A stretch of 64,000 nt of DNA from Pseudomonadaceae bacterium SI-3. GTDB lineage: Bacteria; Pseudomonadota; Gammaproteobacteria; Pseudomonadales; Pseudomonadaceae. Below are positions 30,309 through 38,962 of the stretch, piece by piece. Numbering within the stretch: position 1 is the first letter of the stretch; each line of letters opens with the position of its first letter. The position numbers and the translations under genes are program-made. The notes below the pieces were generated by a model. That model ran no database searches, was not told the origin of the DNA, and saw only the letters and a list, made by a program, of their open reading frames with translations. The stretch is taken from NCBI GenBank assembly GCA_004010935.1, contig CP026511.1:558001-622000 (forward strand), read 5' to 3'.

Positions 30309-30353
30309 GTTTATTCCGGTTTATATGCGTTTTGGGTATTAGCATAATTAATA
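30309..30353 (-). promoter_or_regulatory. AT-rich regulatory region upstream of the SLC13 permease
   Basis: About 45 bp are strikingly AT-rich (TTTATTCCGG, TTTATATGCG, TATTAGCATAATTAAT) in an otherwise GC-rich genome, 85-130 bp before the permease start. On the minus strand TATAAA is a possible -10 without a good -35, as expected for an activated promoter. CysB-type control is a guess. Confidence 0.35.
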
Positions 30354-30410
30354 GAGGCTCAAGTCGCGTGGCGCGAGGCGTTGCAACAAGAAAGGTCGGA
30401 GGCAAACGAA

Positions 30411-30433
30411 AAAGCCGCGCAGTGCGCGGCTTT
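30411..30433 (-). terminator. Terminator of the tRNA gene
   Basis: AAAGCCGCGC, loop AGT, GCGCGGCTTT: a 10-bp stem, with TTTTT on the minus-strand exit side, 5 bp beyond the tRNA CCA end. Confidence 0.85.
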
Positions 30434-30438
30434 GGAGT

Positions 30439-30515
30439 TGGTGGGCCCACACGGACTCGAACCGTGGACCAAAGGATTATGAGTCCTCTGCTCTAACCAA
30501 CTGAGCTATAGGCCC
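30439..30515 (-). tRNA. tRNA with CAU anticodon, probably tRNA-Ile2 (lysidine type)
   Basis: 77 nt on the minus strand with the CCA encoded. The 5' strand GGGCCTA pairs with TGGGCCC; D-arm, anticodon loop CTCATAA, and T-arm GGTTCGAGTC are normal. CAU can mean elongator Met or Ile2. The anticodon stem GAGGA/TCCTT has a G27-U43 pair and the variable loop reads TGGTC, both like E. coli Ile2 (GGCGA/UCGCU) and unlike elongator Met (CAUCA/UGAUG). I therefore favour Ile2, whose C34 would be modified by TilS. Confidence 0.9.
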
Positions 30516-30603
30516 TCAGAGGCGGGCGGATTATACCGGTGGTGTTGTGTGTGCGCCAAGCGAAGCTGTGCGTACAGGCATGTTTTGACTGGCCTGAATG
30601 CAA

Positions 30604-30627
30604 AACCCCCGGCGCGGGCCGGGGGTT
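30604..30627 (-). terminator. Rho-independent terminator of rpoD
   Basis: A 10-bp stem AACCCCCGGC/GCCGGGGGTT with a 4-nt loop, followed on the minus strand by TTTTG, a few bases after the rpoD stop codon. Confidence 0.88.
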
Positions 30628-30632
30628 CTGTT

Positions 30633-32489
30633 TTACTCGTCGAGGAAGGAGCGCAGATGCTCGCTTCTCGTCGGGTGGCGCAGCTTGCGCAGCGCCTTGG
30701 CTTCGATCTGACGGATCCGCTCGCGGGTGACATCGAACTGTTTGCCAACTTCCTCGAGGGTGTGGTCGGTGTTCATGTCGATGCCGAAACGCATGCGCAA
30801 TACCTTGGCTTCCCGTGCGGTGAGGCCGGAGAGGACTTCGCGAGTGGCTTCCTTGAGGCTCTCCACGGTCGCCACGTCGATCGGCGATTGCATGGCGGAG
30901 TCTTCAATGAAGTCGCCCAGGTGCGAATCTTCGTCGTCACCGATCGGGGTTTCCATGGAGATCGGCTCTTTGGCGATCTTCAGTACCTTGCGGATCTTGT
31001 CCTCGGGCATTTCCATGCGCTCGCCAAGCTCTTCAGGCGTGGGTTCGCGGCCCATTTCCTGCAGCATCTGACGAGAGATGCGGTTGAGCTTGTTGATCGT
31101 CTCGATCATGTGGACCGGGATACGGATGGTCCGCGCCTGGTCGGCAATGGAGCGAGTGATCGCCTGGCGTATCCACCAGGTAGCGTAGGTCGAGAACTTG
31201 TAGCCGCGACGGTATTCGAACTTGTCCACCGCTTTCATCAGGCCGATGTTGCCTTCCTGAATCAGGTCGAGGAATTGCAAGCCGCGGTTGGTGTACTTTT
31301 TTGCGATGGAGATAACCAGACGCAGGTTGGCCTCGACCATCTCCTTCTTGGCCCGGCGAGCCTTGGCTTCACCGATCGACATGCGACGGTTGATATCCTT
31401 GATGTCGGCGATCGCCAATATGCATTCTTCTTCCAGCGCGAGCAGCTTCTGCTGGCAGCGTTGGATGTCTTCCTTGCGTGCGGCGATGGCTTCGGCGTAT
31501 TTGCTTTTGCCATTGGCCAGCTTTTCTGCCCAATCAAGGTCTGTTTCGTTGTTAGGAAACTGACGCAGGAAGTCGGCGCGGGGCATGCGTGCGTCACGCA
31601 CGCAGATTTGCATGATGGCGCGTTCTTGGGCGCGGACCTGGCTCAAAGCATCACGTACGCGATCGACCAGCGCATCGTACTGCTTAGGGATGAGCTTGAT
31701 CGGCATGAACAGCGTGGCGAGTTCCTGCAGGGCATCGGTCGCCTGCTGGCTACCGCGGCCATGCTTCTTCAAGGCCTTTTTGGCGACGTCCAGTTGCTCG
31801 GCGACGGCGCCGAAGCGAACGCGAGCAACTTCCGGATCCGGACCGCCATCGCCTTCTTCTTCATCGCTGTCGGAATCGTCCTCTTCCTCGTCGTCCTTGT
31901 CGTCACCGGCCGGCTTTACTGCTGCCTGCGGTGCGACGGGCTCGACTTCTGCCTGAGGGCCGGCCGCGCCGTCATCGTCAGGGTCGATATACCCGCTGAG
32001 AATGTCGGAGAGACGCCCACCCTCGGTGGTGACGCGATCGTAATCGGCGAGGATGCTGTCGACGGTACCCGGGAAATGGGCAATGGCACTCATCACCTCG
32101 CGAATGCCTTCCTCTATGCGTTTAGCGATTTCAATCTCGCCTTCGCGGGTCAGCAGTTCGACAGTACCCATTTCACGCATGTACATGCGCACGGGATCGG
32201 TGGTGCGGCCAATGTCGGTTTCGACAGCGGCAAGTGCCGCCGCGGCCTCTTCGGCTGCGGCTTCATCGGTATCGGCTTCGGCCAGCAACAGGGCATCGGC
32301 ATCCGGGGCAACCTCGAATACATTGATACCCATGTCGTTGATCATGCGAATGATGTCTTCCACCTGTTCCGGATCGGAAATATCCTCCGGTAGGTGGTCA
32401 TTGACCTCGGCGTAAGTCAGGTAACCCTGCTCACGGCCACGCTGGATCAATTCTTTGAGACGGGACTGCTGTTGCGCTTTTCCGGACAT
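30633..32489 (-). CDS. rpoD: RNA polymerase primary sigma factor (sigma-70)
   Basis: 618 aa. Region 1.1 is at the N terminus, then region 1.2 ([16 protein letters not shown]), a long non-conserved region with an acidic run at about residues 195-215, region 2 ([20 protein letters not shown] and [15 protein letters not shown]), region 3, and the region 4 helix-turn-helix ([18 protein letters not shown]). Third gene of the rpsU-dnaG-rpoD macromolecular synthesis operon. Confidence 0.98.
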   Translation of the reverse strand: MSGKAQQQSRLKELIQRGREQGYLTYAEVNDHLPEDISDPEQVEDIIRMINDMGINVFEVAPDADALLLAEADTDEAAAEEAAAALAAVETDIGRTTDPVRMYMREMGTVELLTREGEIEIAKRIEEGIREVMSAIAHFPGTVDSILADYDRVTTEGGRLSDILSGYIDPDDDGAAGPQAEVEPVAPQAAVKPAGDDKDDEEEDDSDSDEEEGDGGPDPEVARVRFGAVAEQLDVAKKALKKHGRGSQQATDALQELATLFMPIKLIPKQYDALVDRVRDALSQVRAQERAIMQICVRDARMPRADFLRQFPNNETDLDWAEKLANGKSKYAEAIAARKEDIQRCQQKLLALEEECILAIADIKDINRRMSIGEAKARRAKKEMVEANLRLVISIAKKYTNRGLQFLDLIQEGNIGLMKAVDKFEYRRGYKFSTYATWWIRQAITRSIADQARTIRIPVHMIETINKLNRISRQMLQEMGREPTPEELGERMEMPEDKIRKVLKIAKEPISMETPIGDDEDSHLGDFIEDSAMQSPIDVATVESLKEATREVLSGLTAREAKVLRMRFGIDMNTDHTLEEVGKQFDVTRERIRQIEAKALRKLRHPTRSEHLRSFLDE

Positions 32490-32556
32490 ATAACCCTATC
32501 CACTGACGGTTCTGGCGGGCTGAAAACAAGCTGAGCATTATAGCCGAGCAAGGACC

Positions 32557-34491
32557 TCACGCGCCAGTTGAGGTCGATATAGCGGGTGTTGAGTTGCGAT
32601 TTAGCAGGCTGCGCAGCTGCTCTTTCTCCTCTGCGCTGAGTTCACCCTGGCGAGCTTTGCGCAGCAGCGTTTCAAGGCTGCGGTCGCGTTGTCTGGCAGC
32701 AAGGCTTGTTATGGTGTCGAAAAACTGTTGTTCAAGGTTATCGGCCGAGATTAGCCATTCTTTCTCGGCAAGTGCGCGCAAAAGGCGCCCTTGGTCGGTT
32801 CCATGCCAGCGTGCAATCAATTGCAGGCTGCGCAGTTTGGGGTTCTTTTGCAGCGTTCCCAGCAGGGCGACAAGCAGTTGTGCGTAGGTGTCGTCTTCCG
32901 CCGCGAAGTGGCTGGCATCTTCGACCTTCTGCGCAAGCTCAGGGTGGTGGAGGAGCGTACGCAGTGTGGTCAGGGCCGGTGGTTCTACTGAAGCGGGCGT
33001 TCTCGGTGCGCGTGGCTTTTTGAAGTCTGGACGCTGGCCAGGCTTTTTCCAGTCTTTTTTCCACTCTTTCTTGCCGCCGGTCTTCGGCTGGGTGGTGGCC
33101 GGCGGTGCGTAGTAGTCGCCTTCGTCATGGCCAGCCGCGGTGTCGTAATACACGCTGTCGTCATATTCCAGCGCGGGGCTCGGCGATGCTGAGCTCATCT
33201 GCTGAAGCGCTTCGCTGTGCAGGCCGGTGATTTCCCCGAGGCGCTGCCGCATCAATGCGCGCAGGTTGTTGCCGGGGATTTTTTCGATGAGCGGTGCTGC
33301 AAGAGTCGCCAGGTGGGCCTTGCCTTCCAGTGAGCGTGGGTCTGCTTCTTCACTAAGCTGCTGGAAGAAGTAGTCGGCCAACGGTTGCGCCTGTTGCTGG
33401 ATTCGGGCTTTGAAGGCATCGGTACCTTCGCTGCGCACCAAACTGTCCGGGTCTTCGCCTTCCGGCAGGAACAGAAAACGTGCGCGGCGGCCATCCTGCA
33501 GGTTTGGTAGCGCCGATTCCAGAGCGCGCCAGGCAGCCTTGCGACCGGCTGCGTCACCATCGAAACAGAACAGCACGCTGGGCACGATGCGGAACAGGCG
33601 CTTGAGGTGTTCGTCACTGGTCGCGGTGCCCAGCGTCGCGACGGCGTTGCGCAGCCCTTGCTGTGCCAGGGCAATGACGTCCATGTAGCCTTCAACGACC
33701 ATGATTTCATCCAGGTCGCGGTTAGCCTTGCGTGCCTCGTAGAGCCCGTAAAGTTCCTGGCCTTTATGAAAGACAGGTGTTTCCGGCGAATTCAAATATT
33801 TTGGCTTGTCATCGCCCAGCACTCGTCCACCGAAAGCAATGACGCGCCCTCGACTGTCGCGGATCGGAAACATCACCCGGTCACGGAAACGGTCGTAGCT
33901 CCGGCCGGTTTCAGCGTTTTCGATTAACAGTCCAGCCTCGATCATGGCCTTCTGCTGAAGGGCATCGCCACCCAGGTGCTTCATCAGGTTGTCCCAGCCG
34001 GGCGGGGCAAAGCCGAGGCCGAAATCCCTAGCGATGACACCTGACAAGCCTCGCCCTTTCAGGTACTCCACTGCGGCCTTGCGCGCCGGGTGACCCTTGA
34101 GGGACTGTCGATAGTAATCGGCGGCGGATTCGAGCAAGGGGTAGAGCGGTGAGTCCACGGGCTGACGTGGTTTGCGCCCCGGTCCGCTTTCTTCGCGCGG
34201 CACTTCCATGCCGGCGCGCTTGGCTAGCTCCTCGACTGCCTGGGGAAATTCCAGGCTGTCGTGATCCATAATGAAGCCGAGCGCGTTGCCGCCAGCGCCG
34301 CAACCAAAGCAATAGTAGAACTGCTTATCCGGGCTGACGCTAAATGAGGGGGTCTTTTCCTTGTGAAACGGGCAGCAGGCGGTGTAGTTCTTGCCCGCTT
34401 TTTTCAGTTGGATGCGCGAACTCACCACCTCGACGATGTCGGAGCGGTTGAGTAGGTCATCAATGAATGATTGTGGGATCAAGCCGGCCAT
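32557..34491 (-). CDS. dnaG: DNA primase
   Basis: 644 aa. The CHC2 zinc finger is at the N terminus (Cys-Pro-Phe-His and CFGCG). The TOPRIM core follows, with VVEGYMDVIAL and FCFDGDAAGRKA (acidic catalytic residues), and then the C-terminal DnaB-binding helical domain. Between core and C-terminal domain is a low-complexity linker (about 440-500) with a Tyr/Asp-rich piece and a Lys/Trp/Pro-rich piece (KKEWKKDWKKPGQ). It makes RNA primers for replication. Two hairpins separate it from rpsU, so its expression likely depends on read-through or its own promoter. Confidence 0.97.
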   Translation of the reverse strand: MAGLIPQSFIDDLLNRSDIVEVVSSRIQLKKAGKNYTACCPFHKEKTPSFSVSPDKQFYYCFGCGAGGNALGFIMDHDSLEFPQAVEELAKRAGMEVPREESGPGRKPRQPVDSPLYPLLESAADYYRQSLKGHPARKAAVEYLKGRGLSGVIARDFGLGFAPPGWDNLMKHLGGDALQQKAMIEAGLLIENAETGRSYDRFRDRVMFPIRDSRGRVIAFGGRVLGDDKPKYLNSPETPVFHKGQELYGLYEARKANRDLDEIMVVEGYMDVIALAQQGLRNAVATLGTATSDEHLKRLFRIVPSVLFCFDGDAAGRKAAWRALESALPNLQDGRRARFLFLPEGEDPDSLVRSEGTDAFKARIQQQAQPLADYFFQQLSEEADPRSLEGKAHLATLAAPLIEKIPGNNLRALMRQRLGEITGLHSEALQQMSSASPSPALEYDDSVYYDTAAGHDEGDYYAPPATTQPKTGGKKEWKKDWKKPGQRPDFKKPRAPRTPASVEPPALTTLRTLLHHPELAQKVEDASHFAAEDDTYAQLLVALLGTLQKNPKLRSLQLIARWHGTDQGRLLRALAEKEWLISADNLEQQFFDTITSLAARQRDRSLETLLRKARQGELSAEEKEQLRSLLNRNSTPAISTSTGA

Positions 34492-34531
34492 AGGGGTATG
34501 AGAATACGCTCGCAGTGTTCAGGCCGGAATG

Positions 34532-34570
34532 AAAAAAACTCCGGCCTTTCGCCGGCTGGCGAAGCGGAGT
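34532..34570 (-). terminator. Terminator/attenuator between rpsU and dnaG
   Basis: On the minus strand ACTCCG pairs with CGGAGT, with an inner CGCC/GGCG stem, followed by seven T residues. This is a classic terminator shape and matches the internal terminator known between rpsU and dnaG in the E. coli operon. Confidence 0.8.
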
Positions 34571-34584
34571 CTCCTTCAAATGCA

Positions 34585-34606
34585 AAGCCCGGCATTGGCC
34601 GGGCTT
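34585..34606 (-). terminator. Second hairpin after rpsU
   Basis: AAGCCCGGC (34585-34593) and GCCGGGCTT (34598-34606) form a 9-bp stem 24 bp after the rpsU stop. The tail is only weakly T-rich. It probably protects the abundant rpsU transcript or adds to termination. Confidence 0.65.
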
Positions 34607-34629
34607 GATGCAGCGTCAGCAGTACTGGA

Positions 34630-34845
34630 TCAGTACAGGCGAACGCTACGGCGCTGTTCGCGCTGCACTTTCTTAGCGTGACGCTTGACTGCGGCAGCAG
34701 CTTTACGCTTGCGCTCAGCAGTAGGCTTCTCGTAGAACTCACGGCTGCGGACTTCGGCCAGAACACCGGCCTTTTCGCAAGAACGCTTGAAGCGACGCAG
34801 AGCTACGTCGAATGGTTCGTTCTCTTTAACTTTAACGTTGGGCAT
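34630..34845 (-). CDS. rpsU: 30S ribosomal protein S21
   Basis: 71 aa, very basic; [20 protein letters not shown] and the Arg/Lys-rich C terminus are characteristic of bS21. It takes part in translation initiation. First gene of the rpsU-dnaG-rpoD operon, with a good promoter about 75 bp upstream. Confidence 0.98.
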   Translation of the reverse strand: MPNVKVKENEPFDVALRRFKRSCEKAGVLAEVRSREFYEKPTAERKRKAAAAVKRHAKKVQREQRRSVRLY

Positions 34846-34925
34846 CCAGGACGTACCTTCACTTGTTTACCGGTTACAACGCGCTTCGGCAAATATCGCG
34901 AGCACGCTGGTTTTAAGGGTTGCGG

Positions 34926-34954
34926 ATGTTAACGCCTTGCCGCGTGGAATGCAA
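34926..34954 (-). promoter_or_regulatory. Sigma-70 promoter of rpsU-dnaG-rpoD
   Basis: Minus strand: -35 TTGCAT (34954-34949), 17-bp spacer, -10 TAACAT (34931-34926). The start would be near 34919, leaving a leader of about 74 nt before rpsU. Confidence 0.65.
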
Positions 34955-35041
34955 AGCCCCTTATCGAAAAGCGCTGGTCGGTCGCTGGCCCCGGCGATTA
35001 ATATGCGCGGCTTCATTCGCTTCTTTGGAAAGGTCGTGCCC

Positions 35042-36067
35042 ATGCTGGTTCTGGGGCTGGAAACTTCATGTGACGAGACCGGTGTTGCACTGTATGACAG
35101 CGAGCACGGCCTGTTGGCCGACGCGCTGTTCAGTCAGATCGATCTGCACCGCGTCTATGGAGGCGTGGTGCCAGAGTTGGCGTCGCGTGATCACGTCAAG
35201 CGGATGCTGCCGCTGATCCGTCAGGTGCTCGAAGAGGCCGGGCGCGAATCCAGCCAGATCGACGCGGTGGCGTATACGGCCGGCCCCGGCCTGGTGGGCG
35301 CGCTACTGGTTGGCGCTTCTTGCGCACAGGCGATGGCGCTTGCCTGGGGTGTGCCGGCAATCGGCGTGCACCATATGGAAGGACATCTGCTGGCGCCGAT
35401 GCTCGAAGAGCAACCGCCGGCGTTTCCCTTCGTTGCGTTGTTGGTTTCCGGTGGGCACACCCAACTGGTCCGAGTCGATGGCATCGGTCGCTATGAGCTG
35501 CTGGGCGAATCGGTAGACGACGCCGCCGGAGAGGCTTTCGACAAGACGGCCAAACTGATGGGGCTGCCCTACCCGGGTGGTCCGGAAATCGCAGCGCTTG
35601 CTGAGCGCGGGATGCCGGGGCGATTCACCTTTCCACGACCAATGACAGATCGGCCTGGGCTGGATTTCAGCTTCAGCGGCCTCAAGACGTCCACCCTGAC
35701 GACCTGGCAGCAACGACAGAGTGCCGGCGATGAGGGTGAGCAAACCCGCTGTGATATCGCGCTGGCTTTTCAGCAAGCCGTTGTCGATACGCTGACCATC
35801 AAATGTCGACGTGCTCTGCTGCAGACGGGGTTGAATAGTCTGGTCATCGCCGGTGGTGTGAGCGCCAATACGGCATTGCGCCAGAGCCTGGAGACGATGC
35901 TCGCCGAGCTGAAGGGGCGGGTGTTCTATGCCCGTCCGCGTTTCTGTACCGACAATGGGGCGATGATTGCCTACGCCGGCTGCCAGCGTTTGCTGGCGGG
36001 TCAGCAGGATGGTCCCGAGATATCGGTACAGGCGCGCTGGCCAATGGAAACGCTTCCGGCAATTTGA
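35042..36067 (+). CDS. tsaD: tRNA N6-adenosine threonylcarbamoyltransferase
   Basis: 341 aa. It transfers the threonylcarbamoyl group to A37 of ANN-decoding tRNAs together with TsaB, TsaE and TsaC. Motifs: [16 protein letters not shown] at the N terminus, metal-binding His in HHMEGHL, the ASKHA nucleotide-site VSGGHTQLV and [16 protein letters not shown] 35042 has GGAAAGG upstream and gives the usual length; upstream in-frame extension is unsupported. Divergent from rpsU. Confidence 0.97.
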   Translation: MLVLGLETSCDETGVALYDSEHGLLADALFSQIDLHRVYGGVVPELASRDHVKRMLPLIRQVLEEAGRESSQIDAVAYTAGPGLVGALLVGASCAQAMALAWGVPAIGVHHMEGHLLAPMLEEQPPAFPFVALLVSGGHTQLVRVDGIGRYELLGESVDDAAGEAFDKTAKLMGLPYPGGPEIAALAERGMPGRFTFPRPMTDRPGLDFSFSGLKTSTLTTWQQRQSAGDEGEQTRCDIALAFQQAVVDTLTIKCRRALLQTGLNSLVIAGGVSANTALRQSLETMLAELKGRVFYARPRFCTDNGAMIAYAGCQRLLAGQQDGPEISVQARWPMETLPAI

Positions 36068-36078
36068 CGCCGGTTAGC

Positions 36079-36657
36079 TTAAAAATGTCGCTCTCTGCCT
36101 TTAGACAGGTCGCGCAGGTTGTTACGGTGACGCCAGGCGATGAGCGCGGCCAACAATGCCATAGGCCAGAGCGCCGTAGGTTGCATCCAGGCAAGAAGGG
36201 GCAGGCAGAGCGGTAGTGCGACCAGTGCGGCCAGTGAACTGGTGCGTGACAACGTGAAAACAGCCAGCCAGATGAGCAGCGCCAGCAATGCCGTTGCGGG
36301 ATGCAGGCCAAGCAAGACGCCAGCGGCGGTGGCCACGCCTTTGCCCCCACGAAAGCGGAAGTACAGCGGATATGAGTGGCCCAATACTGCGGCAATGCCG
36401 ATCCAGGCTTGTTGCTCGATCGTCAGGCCCAGTGCGGCGGCAAGCAGCACCGGCAGTAGGCCTTTGAGCAAATCACCGAACAGGGTGCTGATGGCCAGGC
36501 CTCTGCCGGCCAGTCGCAGCATATTGGTGGCGCCGGGATTGCCGGAACCGCCGGCGCGTGGATCGGGTGCGCCGGTCAGGCGACTGAGTAGAATGGCGAA
36601 TGAAAGCGAGCCGGTCAGATAGGCGAGCAGTGCTAATTGCCAGAACATGGCATTCAT
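36079..36657 (-). CDS. plsY: Glycerol-3-phosphate acyltransferase PlsY
   Basis: 192 aa, about five membrane segments. It acylates glycerol 3-phosphate from acyl phosphate, the first step of phospholipid synthesis. Family motifs are visible: [12 protein letters not shown] (motif 1), [14 protein letters not shown] (motif 2) and the C-terminal WRHRNNL. Start choice is uncertain: ATG 36657 is used; ATG 36648 and TTG 36666 (the latter 4 bases after AGGAG) are in-frame alternatives. Confidence 0.93.
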   Translation of the reverse strand: MNAMFWQLALLAYLTGSLSFAILLSRLTGAPDPRAGGSGNPGATNMLRLAGRGLAISTLFGDLLKGLLPVLLAAALGLTIEQQAWIGIAAVLGHSYPLYFRFRGGKGVATAAGVLLGLHPATALLALLIWLAVFTLSRTSSLAALVALPLCLPLLAWMQPTALWPMALLAALIAWRHRNNLRDLSKGRERHF

Positions 36658-36723
36658 CCGGGGCAAGGAGCTCCTGAGTCTAACGGCCTGTCATGAAGTT
36701 GTCGTGCCGAGGGAGAACGTTGC

Positions 36724-37077
36724 GTGGATACAGTTTTCATCGAAGGGCTGGAAGTGGATACGCTGATCGGCGCCTATGAGTGGGAGCGCGGCATTCGACA
36801 ATGCTTGCGGCTGGATCTGACCCTCGGCTGGGACATCCGTCCCGCCGCCCAGAACGACGAACTGGATAAAGCGTTGGACTACGCCGAAGTGACTGCCTCC
36901 ATTGATCGTTTCGCTCAAACGTCACGCTTCGAGCTGGTAGAAACCTTTGCCGAACGCCTGGCTGCTTCCCTGATGAGTGAGTTCGGCATTCCATGGTTGC
37001 GGCTACGGGTGACCAAACCGGGCGTCAACCCGCGCGCAAAAGCGTTGGGTGTGGAGATCGAACGCGGATGCCTCTGA
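36724..37077 (+). CDS. folB: Dihydroneopterin aldolase
   Basis: 117 aa, folate pathway: cleaves 7,8-dihydroneopterin to 6-hydroxymethyl-dihydropterin. DTVFIEGLEVDTLIGAYEWER at the N terminus, the catalytic Lys in RVTKPG and the motif VETFAERLA match the family. The start is GTG 36724. The end overlaps folK by 10 bp, and the two enzymes act in succession. Confidence 0.95.
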   Translation: MDTVFIEGLEVDTLIGAYEWERGIRQCLRLDLTLGWDIRPAAQNDELDKALDYAEVTASIDRFAQTSRFELVETFAERLAASLMSEFGIPWLRLRVTKPGVNPRAKALGVEIERGCL

Positions 37078-37604
37078 CTCGCGTACTGCTGGGGCTCGGC
37101 AGCAATAACCGCCGTGAGCGGAATCTGGCTGCCGGTCTCGATGCGCTGGAAAAGCTGCTCGGAGACATGCGCTGTTCACCCGTTTTTGAAAGCCTTGCGG
37201 TGGGCTACAAGGGTGACCATTTCTACAACCTCGTGGTGTCCGGTAGCACCGAGTTGCCGTTGATGGAGCTGGACCGACGGCTCAAGTTCATCGAAGCGGA
37301 TAACGGACGCTACGCGCCGGACCGCAAAGGTCTACCGCTGGATATTGATGTGCTGATGTATGGCGATCTGCAGGGCAATTTTCATGGATTGCAACTGCCG
37401 CGGCCGGAGACGCTGAAAAACGCTTTCGTGCTCTGGCCACTGGCATTGCTTTCGCCGGAGGTGATGCATCCCGAAGCCGGGCGGTGCTTCGCTGAATTGT
37501 GGCGGGAATCGGTCATCGAGCAGCAGCTGTGGCCGGTGCGTTTTCAGTGGAAAGGCGAGGAGTTGACGCCAGCGTCGTTGTTGTCCGCCGCGGACCCGCG
37601 CTGA
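37068..37604 (+). CDS. folK: 6-hydroxymethyl-7,8-dihydropterin pyrophosphokinase
   Basis: 178 aa. It adds pyrophosphate to the FolB product. VLLGLGSNNRRERNL, the loop with DRKGLPLDIDVLMYGD and LQLPRPETLKNAFVLWPLALL fit the HPPK family. ATG 37068 lies inside the end of folB; longer in-frame extensions into folB are not credible. An RTLDLDLL-type motif is replaced by LPLDIDVL, as in the shorter Pseudomonas 'FolK2' proteins as I remember them. Confidence 0.9.
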   Translation: MPLTRVLLGLGSNNRRERNLAAGLDALEKLLGDMRCSPVFESLAVGYKGDHFYNLVVSGSTELPLMELDRRLKFIEADNGRYAPDRKGLPLDIDVLMYGDLQGNFHGLQLPRPETLKNAFVLWPLALLSPEVMHPEAGRCFAELWRESVIEQQLWPVRFQWKGEELTPASLLSAADPR

Positions 37605-37613
37605 CGTCGCCTT

Positions 37614-37635
37614 GCGAGGAGCGCGGGTTCCTCGC
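37614..37635. terminator. Hairpin between convergent folK and cca
   Basis: GCGAGGA (37614-37620) and TCCTCGC (37629-37635) with an 8-nt loop in the 53-bp convergent spacer. No T-run on either side, so termination is only suggested by position. Confidence 0.4.
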
Positions 37636-37657
37636 GTCGCAACACGACAAGCGCTGA

Positions 37658-38869
37658 TCAGTTGGCGTTGCCTTGATGGAGGCGTTGATATTGGTGGACA
37701 GCCTCCAGCCGTTCGCGTTTGAGTGCCTCTCCTAGTTCTGCGCCCTTGTGACCCTGTTCAATGAGTGGCTTCACCTGTACCGCGCAGGCATGCTCGGCGG
37801 CTCCGCGCAGGTATTCGGCCTGCGGATAGGCGTGCCCCTCGTGACCGCTCTGCGCGTCCATAGCGCAGCAGGCGACGAACTGCTCGAAGCGTTCCGGGCG
37901 GCGGTAAATGTCGAAATGCTGCAGCAACTCGAACAACGTCTGCGCCGGCAGTGACATGGCCTGATGGCCGAGCGAGTAGAATTCGCCGACCAGTCTGGCC
38001 AACTCCTGGCAGTCCCGCGGCACTTTGTAACGCGTGCTGACGATGTCAATTGGCGATGTTTTGGCTGTTTCCGAACTCGGCGCATCGAGGTCAGCTGTCT
38101 GTCCCAGCGGCATCAGTAGACAGGCCCAACGCACTGTTAGGGGCTGAGCATGAGCGGCGCATCTGTGTAGCACCTCGAGTGTGTGTTTGCCGGCCTGGGT
38201 ACCATCCTCGAGCGGTAACGTCTCGTCGAATAGCCGGTCGATTTCCGGAAACAGCTCCTTCAAGGCGCCGCAGTCGCGTAAGACTTGTATGAAGACGTCA
38301 GGGCGAGGCTCCATCAGCGCGCGGGCGATTTCCTTCCAGCTGCGTTCCGGTGTCAGGGCCAGTAGCTCACCCGATTCCGCGAGCTGGCGCATCAGTACCT
38401 GGGTTTCAGGCGCCACGCCAAAGCCGAGCTCGGCATAACGCGCGGCAAAGCGCGCCACGCGCAACACCCTTAAAGGATCTTCGGCGAAGGCGGGGGATAC
38501 GTGCCTGAGCTGGCGAGCGGCGAGGTCGGCCTGGCCGCCGTAGGGGTCGATCAGCTGGCCCTGCTCATCCTCGGCCATGGCGTTGATGGTCAGATCGCGG
38601 CGGATCAGGTCTTCTTCGAGAGTCACTTCGGGGCTGGCATAGAAGGTGAACCCGCCGTAACCGCGACCGCTTTTGCGCTCGGTGCGGGCCAGTGCGTATT
38701 CCTCGCCAGTGACCGGATGGAGGAACACAGGGAAATCTGCGCCCACCGGGCGAAAACCTTTGGCCTGCATCTCTTCGGCACTGGAGCCGACGACCACCCA
38801 GTCCACCTCGGTCACAGGGCGTCCCAGCAACCGGTCACGTACCGCTCCGCCGACTTTATAGATTCGCAT
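37658..38869 (-). CDS. cca: CCA-adding tRNA nucleotidyltransferase with degenerate HD domain
   Basis: 403 aa. The class II nucleotidyltransferase half is intact: [19 protein letters not shown], the [10 protein letters not shown] motif and the [23 protein letters not shown] neck. The C-terminal half should carry an HD phosphohydrolase with a CHDLGKG-type metal site; here the equivalent segment is [15 protein letters not shown], so the His-Asp pair and the following Lys are gone, as is the downstream His-rich loop. It should still build CCA ends but lack the 2'-nucleotidase/phosphodiesterase activity of E. coli-type CCA. TGGAGGA precedes ATG 38869. Confidence 0.93.
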   Translation of the reverse strand: MRIYKVGGAVRDRLLGRPVTEVDWVVVGSSAEEMQAKGFRPVGADFPVFLHPVTGEEYALARTERKSGRGYGGFTFYASPEVTLEEDLIRRDLTINAMAEDEQGQLIDPYGGQADLAARQLRHVSPAFAEDPLRVLRVARFAARYAELGFGVAPETQVLMRQLAESGELLALTPERSWKEIARALMEPRPDVFIQVLRDCGALKELFPEIDRLFDETLPLEDGTQAGKHTLEVLHRCAAHAQPLTVRWACLLMPLGQTADLDAPSSETAKTSPIDIVSTRYKVPRDCQELARLVGEFYSLGHQAMSLPAQTLFELLQHFDIYRRPERFEQFVACCAMDAQSGHEGHAYPQAEYLRGAAEHACAVQVKPLIEQGHKGAELGEALKRERLEAVHQYQRLHQGNAN

Positions 38870-38903
38870 GCAGTCCTCCATTGCGGCGGAGGATAAACGA
38901 ATG

Positions 38904-38936
38904 CCCCGAAGCAGCAAGCTGCGACTGCTCTCGGGG
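38904..38936 (-). terminator. Terminator of the prkA-yeaH-spoVR operon
   Basis: On the minus strand CCCCGA and AGCAG pair with CTGCT and TCGGGG, with one bulged base, beginning about 27 bp after the spoVR stop. The T-tract is weak (CATTCGTTTATCC). Confidence 0.6.
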
Positions 38937-38962
38937 ATCCGATCTGAAGTGGTGTGTAATCG

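Noticed and set aside
30549..32393. Plus-strand open frame of 614 codons opposite rpoD
   Set aside because: rpoD is certain; the mirror frame results from codon bias and contains no known domain.
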